Shown piece after piece: positions 19,079-27,840 of a stretch of 64,000 nt of DNA (positions within the stretch are counted from its first letter, which is position 1; each line of letters starts with the position of its first letter). A model generated the notes under the pieces. The model was not told where the DNA came from, made no database searches, and saw nothing but the letters and a program-made list of their open reading frames with translations. The DNA is from Streptomyces paludis (GTDB taxonomy: Bacteria > Actinomycetota > Actinomycetes > Streptomycetales > Streptomycetaceae): contig NZ_CP031194.1 of assembly GCF_003344965.1 (NCBI RefSeq), positions 6,386,001 to 6,450,000 of the forward strand. The letters are read 5' to 3'. The position numbers and the translations under genes were made by a program.

Positions 19079-20527
19079 ATGGGATCCACCTCCGCTCAGC
19101 ACAACGGGGGCCTCGGCAGGCGCGATGTCATCAAGCGCGCCGCCGCGATCGGGCTGATCACCGTCCCGACGATGAGTTTTCTGGCCTCGTGCGCCAGCAG
19201 CGACAGCGGCAGCGGCGGCCCCAAGGCCGAGAAGGGCACCGCCTCGGCCAAGAACCCGCTCGGCGTGAACGAGACCGCGCCGCTCGACTTCGTCCTGTTC
19301 GACGGCGGGTTCGGCACCGAGTACGCCACGGACGCCGTCAAGCGGTACGAGACCGCGTTCCCCAAGGCCAAGGTGGATTTCCGCGCCACCCAGAAGATCC
19401 GCACCGAACTCCAGCCCAGCTTCAACGGCGGCACCCCGCCCGACCTCATCGACAACTCCGGCGCCGAACAGATGGACATGGGCGTCCTCGTCGGCAAGAA
19501 GCAGCTCACCGACCTCACCCCGCTCCTCGACGCGCCGTCCGTCGACGATCCGGCCAAGAAGGTCCGTGACACGCTGCGCCCCGGCGTCCTGGAGATGGGC
19601 CAGTTCGACGGCGACCCCGTCTGGGTCCTGTACTACGCGTACACGGTGTACGGCGTCTGGTACTCGCAGACCGCGCTGGACCGGCTCGACGCGGAGTACC
19701 CCGAGGACTGGGACGCCATGCTGGCCCTCTGCGCGAAGGCCAAGAAGAAGGACATCGCGGGCTGGACGTACGCGGGCAAGTACCCGTACTACCTCCCCTT
19801 CTCGCTGTACCCGTTCATCGGCAAGATCGGTGGCCGCGAGGTGCTCGACGCCATCGACAACCTGGAGCCGAACGCCTGGAAGCACCCGGCGGTCAAGGCC
19901 GCCTTCGAGGCGTACTACGAGCTGTACAAGAAGGGCTACGTCCTCAAGGGCACCCCCGGACTCGACCACATCCAGTCGCAGACCGCGTGGACCGAGGGCA
20001 AGGCGCTCTTCCTCCCCAACGGCTCCTGGGTGGAGAACGAGGCGGCGAAGACCACCCCGGCGGACTTCCAGATGAAGGTGGCGGCGCCGTCCTCCCTCGA
20101 CAGCTCGGACAAGCTGCCGTTCGGCACGATCTGGGCCTCCGGCGGCGAGCCGTTCATCGTGCCGGCCAAGGCCAAGAACCCGGTCGGCGCCATGGAGCAG
20201 CTGCGCGTCATGCTCAGCGAGGAGTCGTCGAAGAACTTCACCACGAAGGTGAAGTCCCTGACCTCCCTCAACGGCGGTACGGACGGCCTCGCCCTGTCCA
20301 CCGCGCTCCAGGCGGGCGTCGACGCGCTCGCCAAGGCGGGTGACAACGTACTCAACCCGCGGATGCAGGACTGGTACGCGGAACTCCAGAAGCAGAAGAT
20401 CGGCACGGGCGCGCTCGGCGAGCTGATGGCCGGACGCATGACGCCCGCCGAGGCCATGAAGAAGTGTCAGGAGTTCGCCGACGAGGCGGCCAAGGACGAC
20501 TCGCTCACGCACTACAAGCACCGGTAG
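19079..20527 (+). CDS. ngcE: N-acetylglucosamine/diacetylchitobiose-binding lipoprotein NgcE
   Basis: A 482-residue extracellular sugar-binding protein of family 1. It starts with a twin-arginine signal (GRRDVIKR, Arg 14-15) that ends in the lipobox LASC (Cys 38), so it should be exported folded by Tat and lipid-anchored. The mature part has the family pattern from LDFVLFDGGFGTEYATDAVKR to PADFQMKVAAPSS. ATG 19079 is preceded by GAGGAC at suitable spacing; an upstream TTG (19073) is unlikely. Together with the two permeases after it and the ROK regulator next door, the order equals S. coelicolor ngcEFG (SCO6005-6007), where NgcE binds diacetylchitobiose and GlcNAc. No ATPase lies in the operon; Streptomyces sugar importers share MsiK encoded elsewhere. 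Confidence 0.9.
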   Translation: MGSTSAQHNGGLGRRDVIKRAAAIGLITVPTMSFLASCASSDSGSGGPKAEKGTASAKNPLGVNETAPLDFVLFDGGFGTEYATDAVKRYETAFPKAKVDFRATQKIRTELQPSFNGGTPPDLIDNSGAEQMDMGVLVGKKQLTDLTPLLDAPSVDDPAKKVRDTLRPGVLEMGQFDGDPVWVLYYAYTVYGVWYSQTALDRLDAEYPEDWDAMLALCAKAKKKDIAGWTYAGKYPYYLPFSLYPFIGKIGGREVLDAIDNLEPNAWKHPAVKAAFEAYYELYKKGYVLKGTPGLDHIQSQTAWTEGKALFLPNGSWVENEAAKTTPADFQMKVAAPSSLDSSDKLPFGTIWASGGEPFIVPAKAKNPVGAMEQLRVMLSEESSKNFTTKVKSLTSLNGGTDGLALSTALQAGVDALAKAGDNVLNPRMQDWYAELQKQKIGTGALGELMAGRMTPAEAMKKCQEFADEAAKDDSLTHYKHR

Positions 20528-20580
20528 CGGCGCGGAAGAGACCGGCGGAGAGCGGAAAGAGGACAGGAAGAGGAGGACGG

Positions 20581-20628
20581 CCGGAGGCCCCACCGCGGGG
20601 CCTCCGGTCCCGGCCCGGCCTCCGGGCC
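20581..20628 (+). terminator. Tandem attenuator hairpins between ngcE and ngcF
   Basis: A perfect 11-bp stem (20581-20591 with 20597-20607) is followed at once by a second GC stem (20612-20618 with 20622-20628). There is no T-run. Such hairpins after binding-protein genes commonly stop part of the transcripts and protect the upstream mRNA, giving more binding protein than permease. Confidence 0.6.
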
Positions 20629-20681
20629 GGCCCCCACAGCAGTACGGCGGCGCGCCGCCGGAGATTCGGGGTCGGGAGAAC

Positions 20682-21605
20682 ATGCAGCACGGCAAGTACG
20701 GGTTCATCGTGGGATTTCTGGTCTGCCCACTGGCCATTTACACGCTCTTCGTCGTGTGGCCGTTCCTCCAGTCCATCTACTACTCGTTCACCGACTGGAC
20801 CGGCCTCAGCCCCGAGTTCTCGGTGGTCGGCCTCGGGAACTACGCCAAGATGCTGCGCGACGACAGCTTCTGGAACGCGCTGCGGCACAGCGCCCTCTTC
20901 ATGCTCCTGCTGCCCGTGGTGGTCCTCGGTCTCGCGCTGTTCTTCGCGTTCATGCTGAACGTCGGCGGGCGCGGCCGGCGGGGCGCGGCCGTCACGGGGG
21001 TCACCGGCTCCGGTGTCTACAAGATCGTGTACTTCTTCCCCCAGGTGCTCTCGATCGCGATCGTCGCGCTGCTCTTCCAGTTCGCGTACAACCCGAACAG
21101 CGGCGCCCTCAACTCCGCGCTCAGCGCCGTCGGCCTCGGCAGTGTGCAGCCCGACTGGCTGGGCGATCCGAATCTCGCGCTGTGGTGCGTGATGGCCGTC
21201 CTCGTCTGGTCCAACGTGGGCTTCTACGTGGTCCTCTTCTCGGCGGGCATGGCCTCCATCCCGAAGGACTTCTACGAGGCGGCGCTGCTCGACGGCGCGA
21301 ACCGTATGACGACGTTCTTCCGGATCACCCTGCCGCTGCTCTGGGACACCGTGCAGTCCGGGTGGGTCTACATGGGCATCCTCGCCCTGGGCGCGGAGTC
21401 CTTCGCGGTCGTCCAGATCATGACCGTGGGGCCGGGCGGGCCCGCGGACTCCACCAATGTCCTGACCCTGCTCGTCTACCAGAAGGCGTTCGTCGGTGGC
21501 CAGGCCGGCTACGCGACCACGATCGGTGTCGCCCTGCTCCTCATCACCCTGGCCTTCGCCGCCGTCGTGATGCGGCTCGGGCGGCGTGAGCGGCTGGAGT
21601 ACTGA
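20682..21605 (+). CDS. ngcF: Sugar ABC transporter permease NgcF
   Basis: A 307-residue MalF-type permease with about six transmembrane helices. It starts with FIVGFLVCPLAIYTLFVVWPFLQSIYYSFTDWTG, typical of CUT1 importers. The cytoplasmic EAA loop is FYEAALLDGANRMTTFFRITLPLL, which docks the ATPase. The ribosome site GGGAG precedes the ATG. The stop overlaps the ngcG start by one base (TGATG), which couples their translation. It should pair with NgcG to form the membrane channel for GlcNAc and chitobiose. Confidence 0.92.
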   Translation: MQHGKYGFIVGFLVCPLAIYTLFVVWPFLQSIYYSFTDWTGLSPEFSVVGLGNYAKMLRDDSFWNALRHSALFMLLLPVVVLGLALFFAFMLNVGGRGRRGAAVTGVTGSGVYKIVYFFPQVLSIAIVALLFQFAYNPNSGALNSALSAVGLGSVQPDWLGDPNLALWCVMAVLVWSNVGFYVVLFSAGMASIPKDFYEAALLDGANRMTTFFRITLPLLWDTVQSGWVYMGILALGAESFAVVQIMTVGPGGPADSTNVLTLLVYQKAFVGGQAGYATTIGVALLLITLAFAAVVMRLGRRERLEY

Positions 21606-22552
21606 TGACGACCACCGACACCCCCCAGCCGGCCGGCCCCCCTCCCGCGGACGCGCCGCCCACCGGTCTCCCCGCCACCGGGCCCGCCGCCCCGGGCGCG
21701 CCCGCGCGGCCGGCCGGGGAGTCCCTGACCGGCGGCGTGCTCAACGTCTTCTCGCACGGCGTGCTGGTGATCTGGGCGTTCCTGGTCGCGATGCCGCTGC
21801 TCTGGGCGGTCATGACGTCCTTCAAGGACGACCGGTCGATCTTCGTCTCGCCCTGGTCGCTGCCGGACAGGCTCCACTTCGAGAACTGGTCGCGCGCCTG
21901 GACCCAGGCACACATGGGGGAGTACTTCCTCAACACCCTGCTGGTGGTGGGCGGTTCGCTGATCGGGACGCTGCTGTTCGGTTCGATGGCGGCCTATGTG
22001 CTGGCCCGCTTCGAATTCCCCGGCAACCGCTTCCTCTACTACCTGTTCGTCGGCGGGATGAGCTTCCCGGTCATTCTCGCGCTGGTCCCGCTGTTCTTCG
22101 TCATGAACAACATGGGCCTTCTGAACACCCTCCACGGTCTGATCCTCGTCTACATCGCCTATTCGCTGCCCTTCACGGTCTTCTTCCTCACCTCGTTCTT
22201 CCGGACACTGCCGACCTCCATCGCGGAAGCCGCGCTCATCGACGGCGCCTCGCACACCCGGACCTTCTTCCAGGTGATGCTCCCGATGGCCCGGCCGGGG
22301 CTGATCAGCGTGGGTATCTTCAACTTCCTCGGGCAGTGGAATCAGTACCTGCTGCCGACCGTCCTCAATACGGAACAGGACAACAAAGTGCTCTCCCAGG
22401 GACTGGTGCAGCTCGCCGTCAGCCAGGGGTACAAGGGCGACTGGTCCGGGCTCTTCGCCGGGCTCGTCATGGCGATGCTGCCGGTGCTCGGCGCGTACAT
22501 CGTCTTCCAGCGCCAGGTCGTGTCCGGTCTGACGGCGGGAGCGCTCAAGTAG
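21605..22552 (+). CDS. ngcG: Sugar ABC transporter permease NgcG
   Basis: A 315-residue MalG-type permease with about six membrane helices and the EAA loop SIAEAALIDGASHTRTFFQVMLPMARPG. The first ~40 residues are a Pro/Ala-rich cytoplasmic tail common in Streptomyces permeases. The start overlaps the ngcF stop. The gene ends 226 bases before the ROK regulator, which has its own leader. Confidence 0.92.
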   Translation: MTTTDTPQPAGPPPADAPPTGLPATGPAAPGAPARPAGESLTGGVLNVFSHGVLVIWAFLVAMPLLWAVMTSFKDDRSIFVSPWSLPDRLHFENWSRAWTQAHMGEYFLNTLLVVGGSLIGTLLFGSMAAYVLARFEFPGNRFLYYLFVGGMSFPVILALVPLFFVMNNMGLLNTLHGLILVYIAYSLPFTVFFLTSFFRTLPTSIAEAALIDGASHTRTFFQVMLPMARPGLISVGIFNFLGQWNQYLLPTVLNTEQDNKVLSQGLVQLAVSQGYKGDWSGLFAGLVMAMLPVLGAYIVFQRQVVSGLTAGALK

Positions 22553-22778
22553 CGGCCCCCCGAGCGATCGCACAGCGATCTGTCACGTTACGTACCCTCC
22601 GCGTACCTGGCTGTGAACAGTGCCCGCCGCCCGCCGCCGACGGTCAAGGTCTTGACGGAACGCGGCCCTGAGGCTGAGCTTAGGGTTCACAAGTTGGAGA
22701 TACGTCGGGGTCTCATCGTCGCGGCCCCGGCCGGGGACGGCCGTCGCGCCGTCCGTCAAGGGCGGGAGTGGATGAGTC

Positions 22779-23978
22779 GTGGAGACTCCAGGGTCGCAGT
22801 CCTCGCTGCACCGGGCCAACCTCGAACGGGTCGTACGCGCCGTACGTATGGCCGGTTCGCTCACCCAGGCGGAGATCGCCAGGTCCACCGGGCTCTCGGC
22901 GGCCACGGTCTCCAATATCGTCCGGGAGCTGAAGGACGGCGGTACGGTCCAGGTCACCCCCACCTCGGCCGGCGGCCGCCGGGCCCGCAGCGTCTCGCTG
23001 AGCGGGGACGCGGGCATTGTCGTCGGAGTGGATTTCGGCCATACGCATCTGCGGGTGGCGATCGGGAACCTCGCCCACCAGGTCCTCGCCGAGGAGTCCG
23101 AACCCCTCGATGTGGACGCCTCGTCCGCCCAGGGCTTCGGCCGGGCCGAGGAACTGGTCGAGCGGCTGATCGTGACCACCGGCGTCAGCCGTCAGAAGGT
23201 GATCGGTGTCGGACTCGGCGTCCCGGGCCCGATCGACGTCGAATCGGGCACGCTCGGCTCCACCTCGATCCTGCCGGGCTGGTCCGGGATCAACCCCGGC
23301 GACGAGCTGGCCGGGCGCCTCGGCGTACCGGTGTACGTGGACAACGACGCCAACCTCGGCGCGCTCGGCGAGATGGTCTGGGGAAGCGGCCGGGGGGTCA
23401 AGGACCTCGCCTACATCAAGGTCGGCAGCGGGGTCGGCGCCGGACTGGTCATAGCCGGCCAGATCTACCGGGGACCCGGCGGCACGGCCGGCGAGATCGG
23501 GCACATCACGCTCGACGAGTCGGGCCCGGTCTGCCGCTGCGGCAACCGGGGCTGCCTGGAGACCTTCGCCGCGACCCGCTACGTACTGCCGCTGCTCCGC
23601 TCCAACCACGGCGCGGACCTCACCATGGAACGGGTCGTCCAGCTCGCCCGCGAGGGCGATCCCGGCTGCCGCCGCGTCATCGCGGACGTGGGCCGCCATG
23701 TCGGCAGCGGCGTGGCGAATCTCTGCAATCTGCTCAACCCCAGCCGGGTGGTGCTCGGCGGCGATCTCGCCGAGGCGGGGGAGCTGGTCCTCGCGCCGAT
23801 CCGGGAGTCCGTCTCCCGGTACGCCATCCCGAGCGCCGCCCGTCAGCTCTCGGTGCTCCCCGGGGCGCTCGGCGGCCGGGCCGAGGTGCTGGGGGCGCTC
23901 GCCCTCGTACTGAGTGAAATGGGCGATTCGACCTTGCTGGAAAGTACCGTTCCCGTAGAACTGCCCGCCTTCACTTAG
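22779..23978 (+). CDS. rok7B7: ROK-family transcriptional regulator Rok7B7
   Basis: A 399-residue ROK protein. A winged helix-turn-helix occupies residues ~18-75 (GSLTQAEIARSTGLSAATVSNIVREL). The ROK sugar-kinase-like domain follows, with a phosphate-loop remnant DFGHTHLRVAIG, the GLGVPGPID strand, and the zinc-binding signature GEIGHITLDESGPVCRCGNRGCLE with His and three Cys. The GTG at 22779 has no perfect ribosome site but matches the conserved N-terminus. The position between ngcEFG and xylFGH equals S. coelicolor SCO6008, a pleiotropic regulator that controls xylose uptake, carbon catabolite repression and antibiotic production. It probably acts on the xylF promoter directly downstream, and a sugar or sugar phosphate is the likely effector. 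Confidence 0.9.
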   Translation: METPGSQSSLHRANLERVVRAVRMAGSLTQAEIARSTGLSAATVSNIVRELKDGGTVQVTPTSAGGRRARSVSLSGDAGIVVGVDFGHTHLRVAIGNLAHQVLAEESEPLDVDASSAQGFGRAEELVERLIVTTGVSRQKVIGVGLGVPGPIDVESGTLGSTSILPGWSGINPGDELAGRLGVPVYVDNDANLGALGEMVWGSGRGVKDLAYIKVGSGVGAGLVIAGQIYRGPGGTAGEIGHITLDESGPVCRCGNRGCLETFAATRYVLPLLRSNHGADLTMERVVQLAREGDPGCRRVIADVGRHVGSGVANLCNLLNPSRVVLGGDLAEAGELVLAPIRESVSRYAIPSAARQLSVLPGALGGRAEVLGALALVLSEMGDSTLLESTVPVELPAFT

Positions 23979-23987
23979 ATAACGAAT

Positions 23988-24017
23988 GGCACCGTTGTCA
24001 TCTTGTTAAGGATTAAC
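23988..24017. promoter_or_regulatory. xylF: Inverted repeats upstream of xylF
   Basis: GTTAAGGATTAAC (24005-24017) has perfect 5-bp arms, and an overlapping AAGGA / TCCTT pair lies at 24008-24022. Just upstream, GGCACCGTTGTC (23988-23999) keeps one half of the GTTGTC palindrome seen at the mannosidase gene. TTGACG at 24021-24026 may be a -35 box. These are candidate sites for Rok7B7 or a LacI-family protein. Confidence 0.45.
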
Positions 24018-24099
24018 TCCTTGACGCCGCTGTTACTGGCGAGTTGACTTCCTGCCACCTCGGCCGCAATGACGCGGCCTCGTCAGGGAGGTTTTTGAA

Positions 24100-25224
24100 G
24101 TGAACGCAATGATGCGTCGCACTGTCGTGGCCGCCGCCGCCACCGCCATGGCCGTTTCTCTCGCCGCCTGCGGCAGCGCCAAGGAATCCGGCGACAAGGC
24201 CACCGATACGTCCTCGAAGCCCGCGGCGGACAAGGGCCCCATCACGGTCGGCCTGCTGCTCCCGGAGAACGAGACGGCCCGGTACGAGAAGTTCGACAAG
24301 CCCCTGATCGAGAAGAAAGTCAGCGAACTGACCGGCGGCACCGGAAAGGTCGTTTACAACAACGCCAAGCAGAACGCCACGACGCAGGCCCAGCAGGTCG
24401 AAACCATGATCACCAACAAGGTGAGCGTGCTGATGATCGACGCGGTCGACTCCAAGGCGATCAAGGGCTCGGTCCAGAAGGCCAAGGACGCCGGCATACC
24501 GGTCGTCGCCTACGACCGGCTCGCCGAGGGGCCGATCGACGCGTACACCTCCTTCGACAACGAAGAGGTCGGCCGGGTCCAGGGGCAGGCGCTCCTCGAC
24601 CAGCTGGGCGACAAGGCCAAGTCCGGCGACATCGTCATGATGAACGGCGCGGTCACCGACCCGAACGCCGCTCTCTTCAAGAAGGGCGCGCACTCCGTGC
24701 TCGACGGCAAGGTGACCGTCGGCAAGGAGTACGACACCAAGGAGTGGAAGCCGGAGAACGCCAACGCCAACATGGAAGGCGCCATCTCCGCCCTCGGCAA
24801 GAAGAAGATCATCGGCGTCTACTCCGCCAACGACGGCATGGCCGGCGGTATCATCACCGCCCTCAAGAGCGCCGGCTTCTCCCCCCTCCCGCCGGTCACC
24901 GGCCAGGACGCCGAACTCGCCGGGGTCCAGCGCATCGTCGCCGGCGAGCAGTTCATGAGCGTCTACAAGCCCTACCCGCGCGAGGCCGAGATCGGCGCCG
25001 AGATGGCCATCGCCCTCGCCAAGGGCGAGAAGCTCGACTCCATCACCAGCGGCACCACCGTCGACAGCCCGTCCAACCAGGGCATCCCGTCCGTGCTCGT
25101 CCCGGTCGTCTCGCTGACCAAGGACAACATCAACGACACGGTCCTCAAGGACAACATCTACACCCTCTCCGAGATCTGCACCGCCAAGTACAAGGCCGGC
25201 TGCGACGCGATCGGTCTGAAGTAA
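24100..25224 (+). CDS. xylF: Xylose ABC transporter substrate-binding lipoprotein XylF
   Basis: A 374-residue periplasmic-binding protein of the ribose/xylose type. The signal peptide ends in a lipobox LAAC (Cys 24), so it is a lipoprotein. The mature domain begins ITVGLLLPENETARYEKFDKPLIEKK and carries QQVETMITNKVSVLMIDAVDSKAI and the DEDIVAYDRL-like sugar-loop segment VVAYDRLAEGPIDAYTSFDN. The GTG at 24100 has AGGGAGGT seven bases upstream; ATGs at 24109 and 24112 are too far from it. The order xylF-xylG-xylH after rok7B7 equals S. coelicolor SCO6009-6011, the xylose importer. Confidence 0.92.
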   Translation: MNAMMRRTVVAAAATAMAVSLAACGSAKESGDKATDTSSKPAADKGPITVGLLLPENETARYEKFDKPLIEKKVSELTGGTGKVVYNNAKQNATTQAQQVETMITNKVSVLMIDAVDSKAIKGSVQKAKDAGIPVVAYDRLAEGPIDAYTSFDNEEVGRVQGQALLDQLGDKAKSGDIVMMNGAVTDPNAALFKKGAHSVLDGKVTVGKEYDTKEWKPENANANMEGAISALGKKKIIGVYSANDGMAGGIITALKSAGFSPLPPVTGQDAELAGVQRIVAGEQFMSVYKPYPREAEIGAEMAIALAKGEKLDSITSGTTVDSPSNQGIPSVLVPVVSLTKDNINDTVLKDNIYTLSEICTAKYKAGCDAIGLK

Positions 25225-25344
25225 CCCCGACCGGGCCGTTACGGCCGGCGGACCCTCCGCGCCGCCCGGACTCCCCGTACCGCGGGGACTCCCCGGACCA
25301 CGCGGACTCCGTCAGGACCACCCGGTGGCCCGCCCCGGTGAAGC

Positions 25345-25398
25345 CTGTCCGGCACCCCGCCCGTCAACGCCCCGCAGCTGGGGCGGGGTGCCGGACAG
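25345..25398 (+). terminator. Attenuator hairpin between xylF and xylG
   Basis: Two perfect 18-base arms (25345-25362 and 25381-25398) enclose an 18-base loop. The hairpin lacks a T-run and sits 120 bases after xylF and 80 before xylG, the usual place for a stem that lowers ATPase and permease expression relative to the binding protein. Confidence 0.7.
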
Positions 25399-25477
25399 AA
25401 CCCCCCCTCTGCTCGACCTCCGCGCCGCTGACCGGCGCGGCATCCCCGCCGGTCAGGCGGCGAAGGAGATGGTTCAC

Positions 25478-26257
25478 GTGACCGCTACGCCCGTGCTGGC
25501 GTTGCGAGGGGTCTCCAAGCGATTCGGTGCCGTCCAGGCGCTCACCGATGTGGAGCTTGAGGTCCATCCCGGCGAGGTGGTCGCCCTGGTGGGCGACAAC
25601 GGAGCCGGTAAATCCACCCTGGTGAAGACCATCGCCGGGGTGCACCCCATCGACGACGGAGTCATCGAGTGGGAAGGCAGGCCCGTCTCGATCGGCCGCC
25701 CCCACGACGCCCAGGACCTGGGCATCGCGACCGTCTACCAGGACCTCGCGCTCTGCGACAACCTCGATGTCGTCGGAAACCTCTATCTCGGCCGCGAGCT
25801 GCGCGCCTGGGGCGTCCTCAACGAGGTGGAGATGGAGCGCCGTTCACGCGAGCTGCTCACCACCCTGTCGATCCGGATCCCCAGCGTCCGTATCCCGATC
25901 GCCTCGCTCTCCGGCGGCCAGCGCCAGACCGTGGCCATCGCCCGGTCCATGCTCGGCGACCCCAAGCTCGTCATCCTCGACGAGCCGACGGCGGCCCTCG
26001 GGGTCGAGCAGACCGCCCAGGTGCTCGACCTGGTCGAGCGGCTGCGGGAGCGCGGTCTCGCCGTCCTCCTCATCAGCCACAACATGGCCGACGTCAAGGC
26101 CGTCGCCGACAAGGTGGCGGTGCTCAGACTCGGCAGCAACAACGGTGTGTTCGAGGTCGCGCACACCACGCAGGAAGAGATCATCGCCGCCATCACCGGG
26201 GCCACGGAGAACGCCGTGACCCGCCGCGCGTCGCGCACTGTGGAGGTTCAGAAGTGA
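25478..26257 (+). CDS. xylG: Xylose ABC transporter ATPase XylG, single-domain
   Basis: A 259-residue ATPase with one nucleotide-binding domain: Walker A GDNGAGKST, signature LSGGQRQ, Walker B LVILDEPTAALG, and the switch histidine in LLISHN. The E. coli XylG has two such domains, but single-domain forms are usual for this Streptomyces system. The GTG at 25478 was chosen because AAGGAG (25463-25468) stands nine bases upstream; the ATG at 25469 touches that ribosome site. The stop overlaps the xylH start (GTGA). Note that the usual Asp after the Walker B proline-threonine-ala-ala-leu is a Gly here, as in sugar-type ATPases with altered D-loops. Confidence 0.9.
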   Translation: MTATPVLALRGVSKRFGAVQALTDVELEVHPGEVVALVGDNGAGKSTLVKTIAGVHPIDDGVIEWEGRPVSIGRPHDAQDLGIATVYQDLALCDNLDVVGNLYLGRELRAWGVLNEVEMERRSRELLTTLSIRIPSVRIPIASLSGGQRQTVAIARSMLGDPKLVILDEPTAALGVEQTAQVLDLVERLRERGLAVLLISHNMADVKAVADKVAVLRLGSNNGVFEVAHTTQEEIIAAITGATENAVTRRASRTVEVQK

Positions 26258-27591
26258 GTACGGACAACCCCTCCACGCCGCTCGGCAAGGACGCCGGCAC
26301 CGCGCCCGCGACGACAGCCGACGCCGCGCCCGGCGCGCCCGCGGCGGCCGAGCCCGCCGCGGCCGGCTCCGTCACCGTGGTCGACCCCCGGCTCCTCGTG
26401 CGCGAACAGGGCCTCGCCGGCTATGTGACCGAGTTCGGGCGCAAGATACGCGGTGGTGACCTCGGCTCCCTGCCGGTCGTCGTCGGTCTGATCATCATCT
26501 GGGCGATCTTCCAGAGCCTCAACTCGAACTTCCTCACCGCGCACAACCTCTCCGACATCTCCGTGGCCATGGTCGGTACGGGCATGATCGCGGTCGGTAT
26601 CGTCTTCGTCCTGCTGCTCGGCGAGATCGATCTCTCGGTCGGCTCGGTCAGCGGCGTGTCCGGCGCCATCGTCGCCGTGCTGAGCGTCACCCACGGTGTG
26701 AACGAGTGGCTGGCCCTGCTCGTCGCCATCCTCAGCGGTACGGTCATCGGCGCGGTCCACGGCTTCTTCTTCGCCAAGGTCGGCGCGCCCGCCTTCGCCG
26801 TCACCCTGGCCGGACTGCTGTTCTGGTCCGGCTTCATGCTCCGGATCCTCGGCGACAACGGCACGATCAACCTGGACTCCGACGGCGTGGTCGCCCATCT
26901 GACCAGCTACTACTTCACCGATGTGGCCGCCGCCTACGGGCTCGCCGCCGTCGCGGTCGCGGCGTACTTCCTCACCTCGTTCCTGGAGAACCGGCGCCGC
27001 GAGGCGGTCGGTGTGCCGTCCACCCCGCTCAACGAGATCGTGCTGCGCACGGCCCTGCTCGCGGTGGTCGCCTTCGCCGTCGCGGTCCTCTACAACCAGT
27101 ACAAGGGCCTGCCGCTGGCGGTCGTGATCTTCCTCGCGATGCTGGTGATCACCGACTTCGTCCTGCGCCGCACCTCGTACGGGCGCAAGGTCTTCGCGCT
27201 CGGCGGCAGCGTCGAGGCGTCCCGCCGGGCCGGTATCAACGTCACCATGATCCGTATCTCGGTCTTCGCGATCGCCGGTACGTTCGCGGCCGTCGGCGGT
27301 CTCTTCATCGCCTCCAAGATCGCCTCCGCCAACCAGAGCGCCGGCGGCGGCGACCTGCTGATGAACGCCATCGCGGCGGCCGTCATCGGCGGTACGAGCC
27401 TCTTCGGCGGCCGGGGCCGCACCTGGAGCGCGCTCCTCGGTGTGCTGGTGATCGTCTCGATCCAGTACGGGCTCGCCCTCCAGGGCATCGCCTCGGCGGT
27501 CCAGTTCATGATCACCGGCGCGGTGCTGCTGGCCACCGTCGTCATCGACGCCGTGACCCGCAAGACCCAGAAGACCGCCGGCCGCGCCTGA
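26254..27591 (+). CDS. xylH: Xylose ABC transporter permease XylH
   Basis: A 445-residue permease of the ribose/xylose branch (BPD_transp_2) with about ten hydrophobic helices and the motifs GIVFVLLLGEIDLSVGSVSG and AVIGGTSLFGGRGRTWSALLG. The first ~60 residues are an Ala/Pro-rich cytoplasmic extension. The GTG at 26254 overlaps the xylG stop and has GGAGG seven bases upstream. It ends the operon and is followed by a hairpin terminator. Confidence 0.92.
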   Translation: MSTDNPSTPLGKDAGTAPATTADAAPGAPAAAEPAAAGSVTVVDPRLLVREQGLAGYVTEFGRKIRGGDLGSLPVVVGLIIIWAIFQSLNSNFLTAHNLSDISVAMVGTGMIAVGIVFVLLLGEIDLSVGSVSGVSGAIVAVLSVTHGVNEWLALLVAILSGTVIGAVHGFFFAKVGAPAFAVTLAGLLFWSGFMLRILGDNGTINLDSDGVVAHLTSYYFTDVAAAYGLAAVAVAAYFLTSFLENRRREAVGVPSTPLNEIVLRTALLAVVAFAVAVLYNQYKGLPLAVVIFLAMLVITDFVLRRTSYGRKVFALGGSVEASRRAGINVTMIRISVFAIAGTFAAVGGLFIASKIASANQSAGGGDLLMNAIAAAVIGGTSLFGGRGRTWSALLGVLVIVSIQYGLALQGIASAVQFMITGAVLLATVVIDAVTRKTQKTAGRA

Positions 27592-27662
27592 CCCACCGCA
27601 CACCCCCGGCGCACGCCCCGGCGAAGGCTCCGGCAAGGCCCCGGAAACGCGGAAAAAACCCT

Positions 27663-27692
27663 GCCCGGCACCCCCTCATCGGGGTGTCGGGC
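27663..27692 (+). terminator. Terminator after xylFGH
   Basis: GCCCGGCACCCC (27663-27674) pairs with 27681-27692 with one G-T wobble and a 6-base loop. It lies 72 bases after the xylH stop. Confidence 0.65.
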
Positions 27693-27840
27693 ACCGTCAC
27701 GCCCCGGCGTCCGCCAATATGACGTACATACCGCCGTTCGGGTGACTCACTACGTACAGCCCGCCGACCACCCGCACGAGTGGAACATTAGACTCTGCGG
27801 ATCGGCAGGCTCGACCATTCCACAGCAGCAAGGAGGCACA

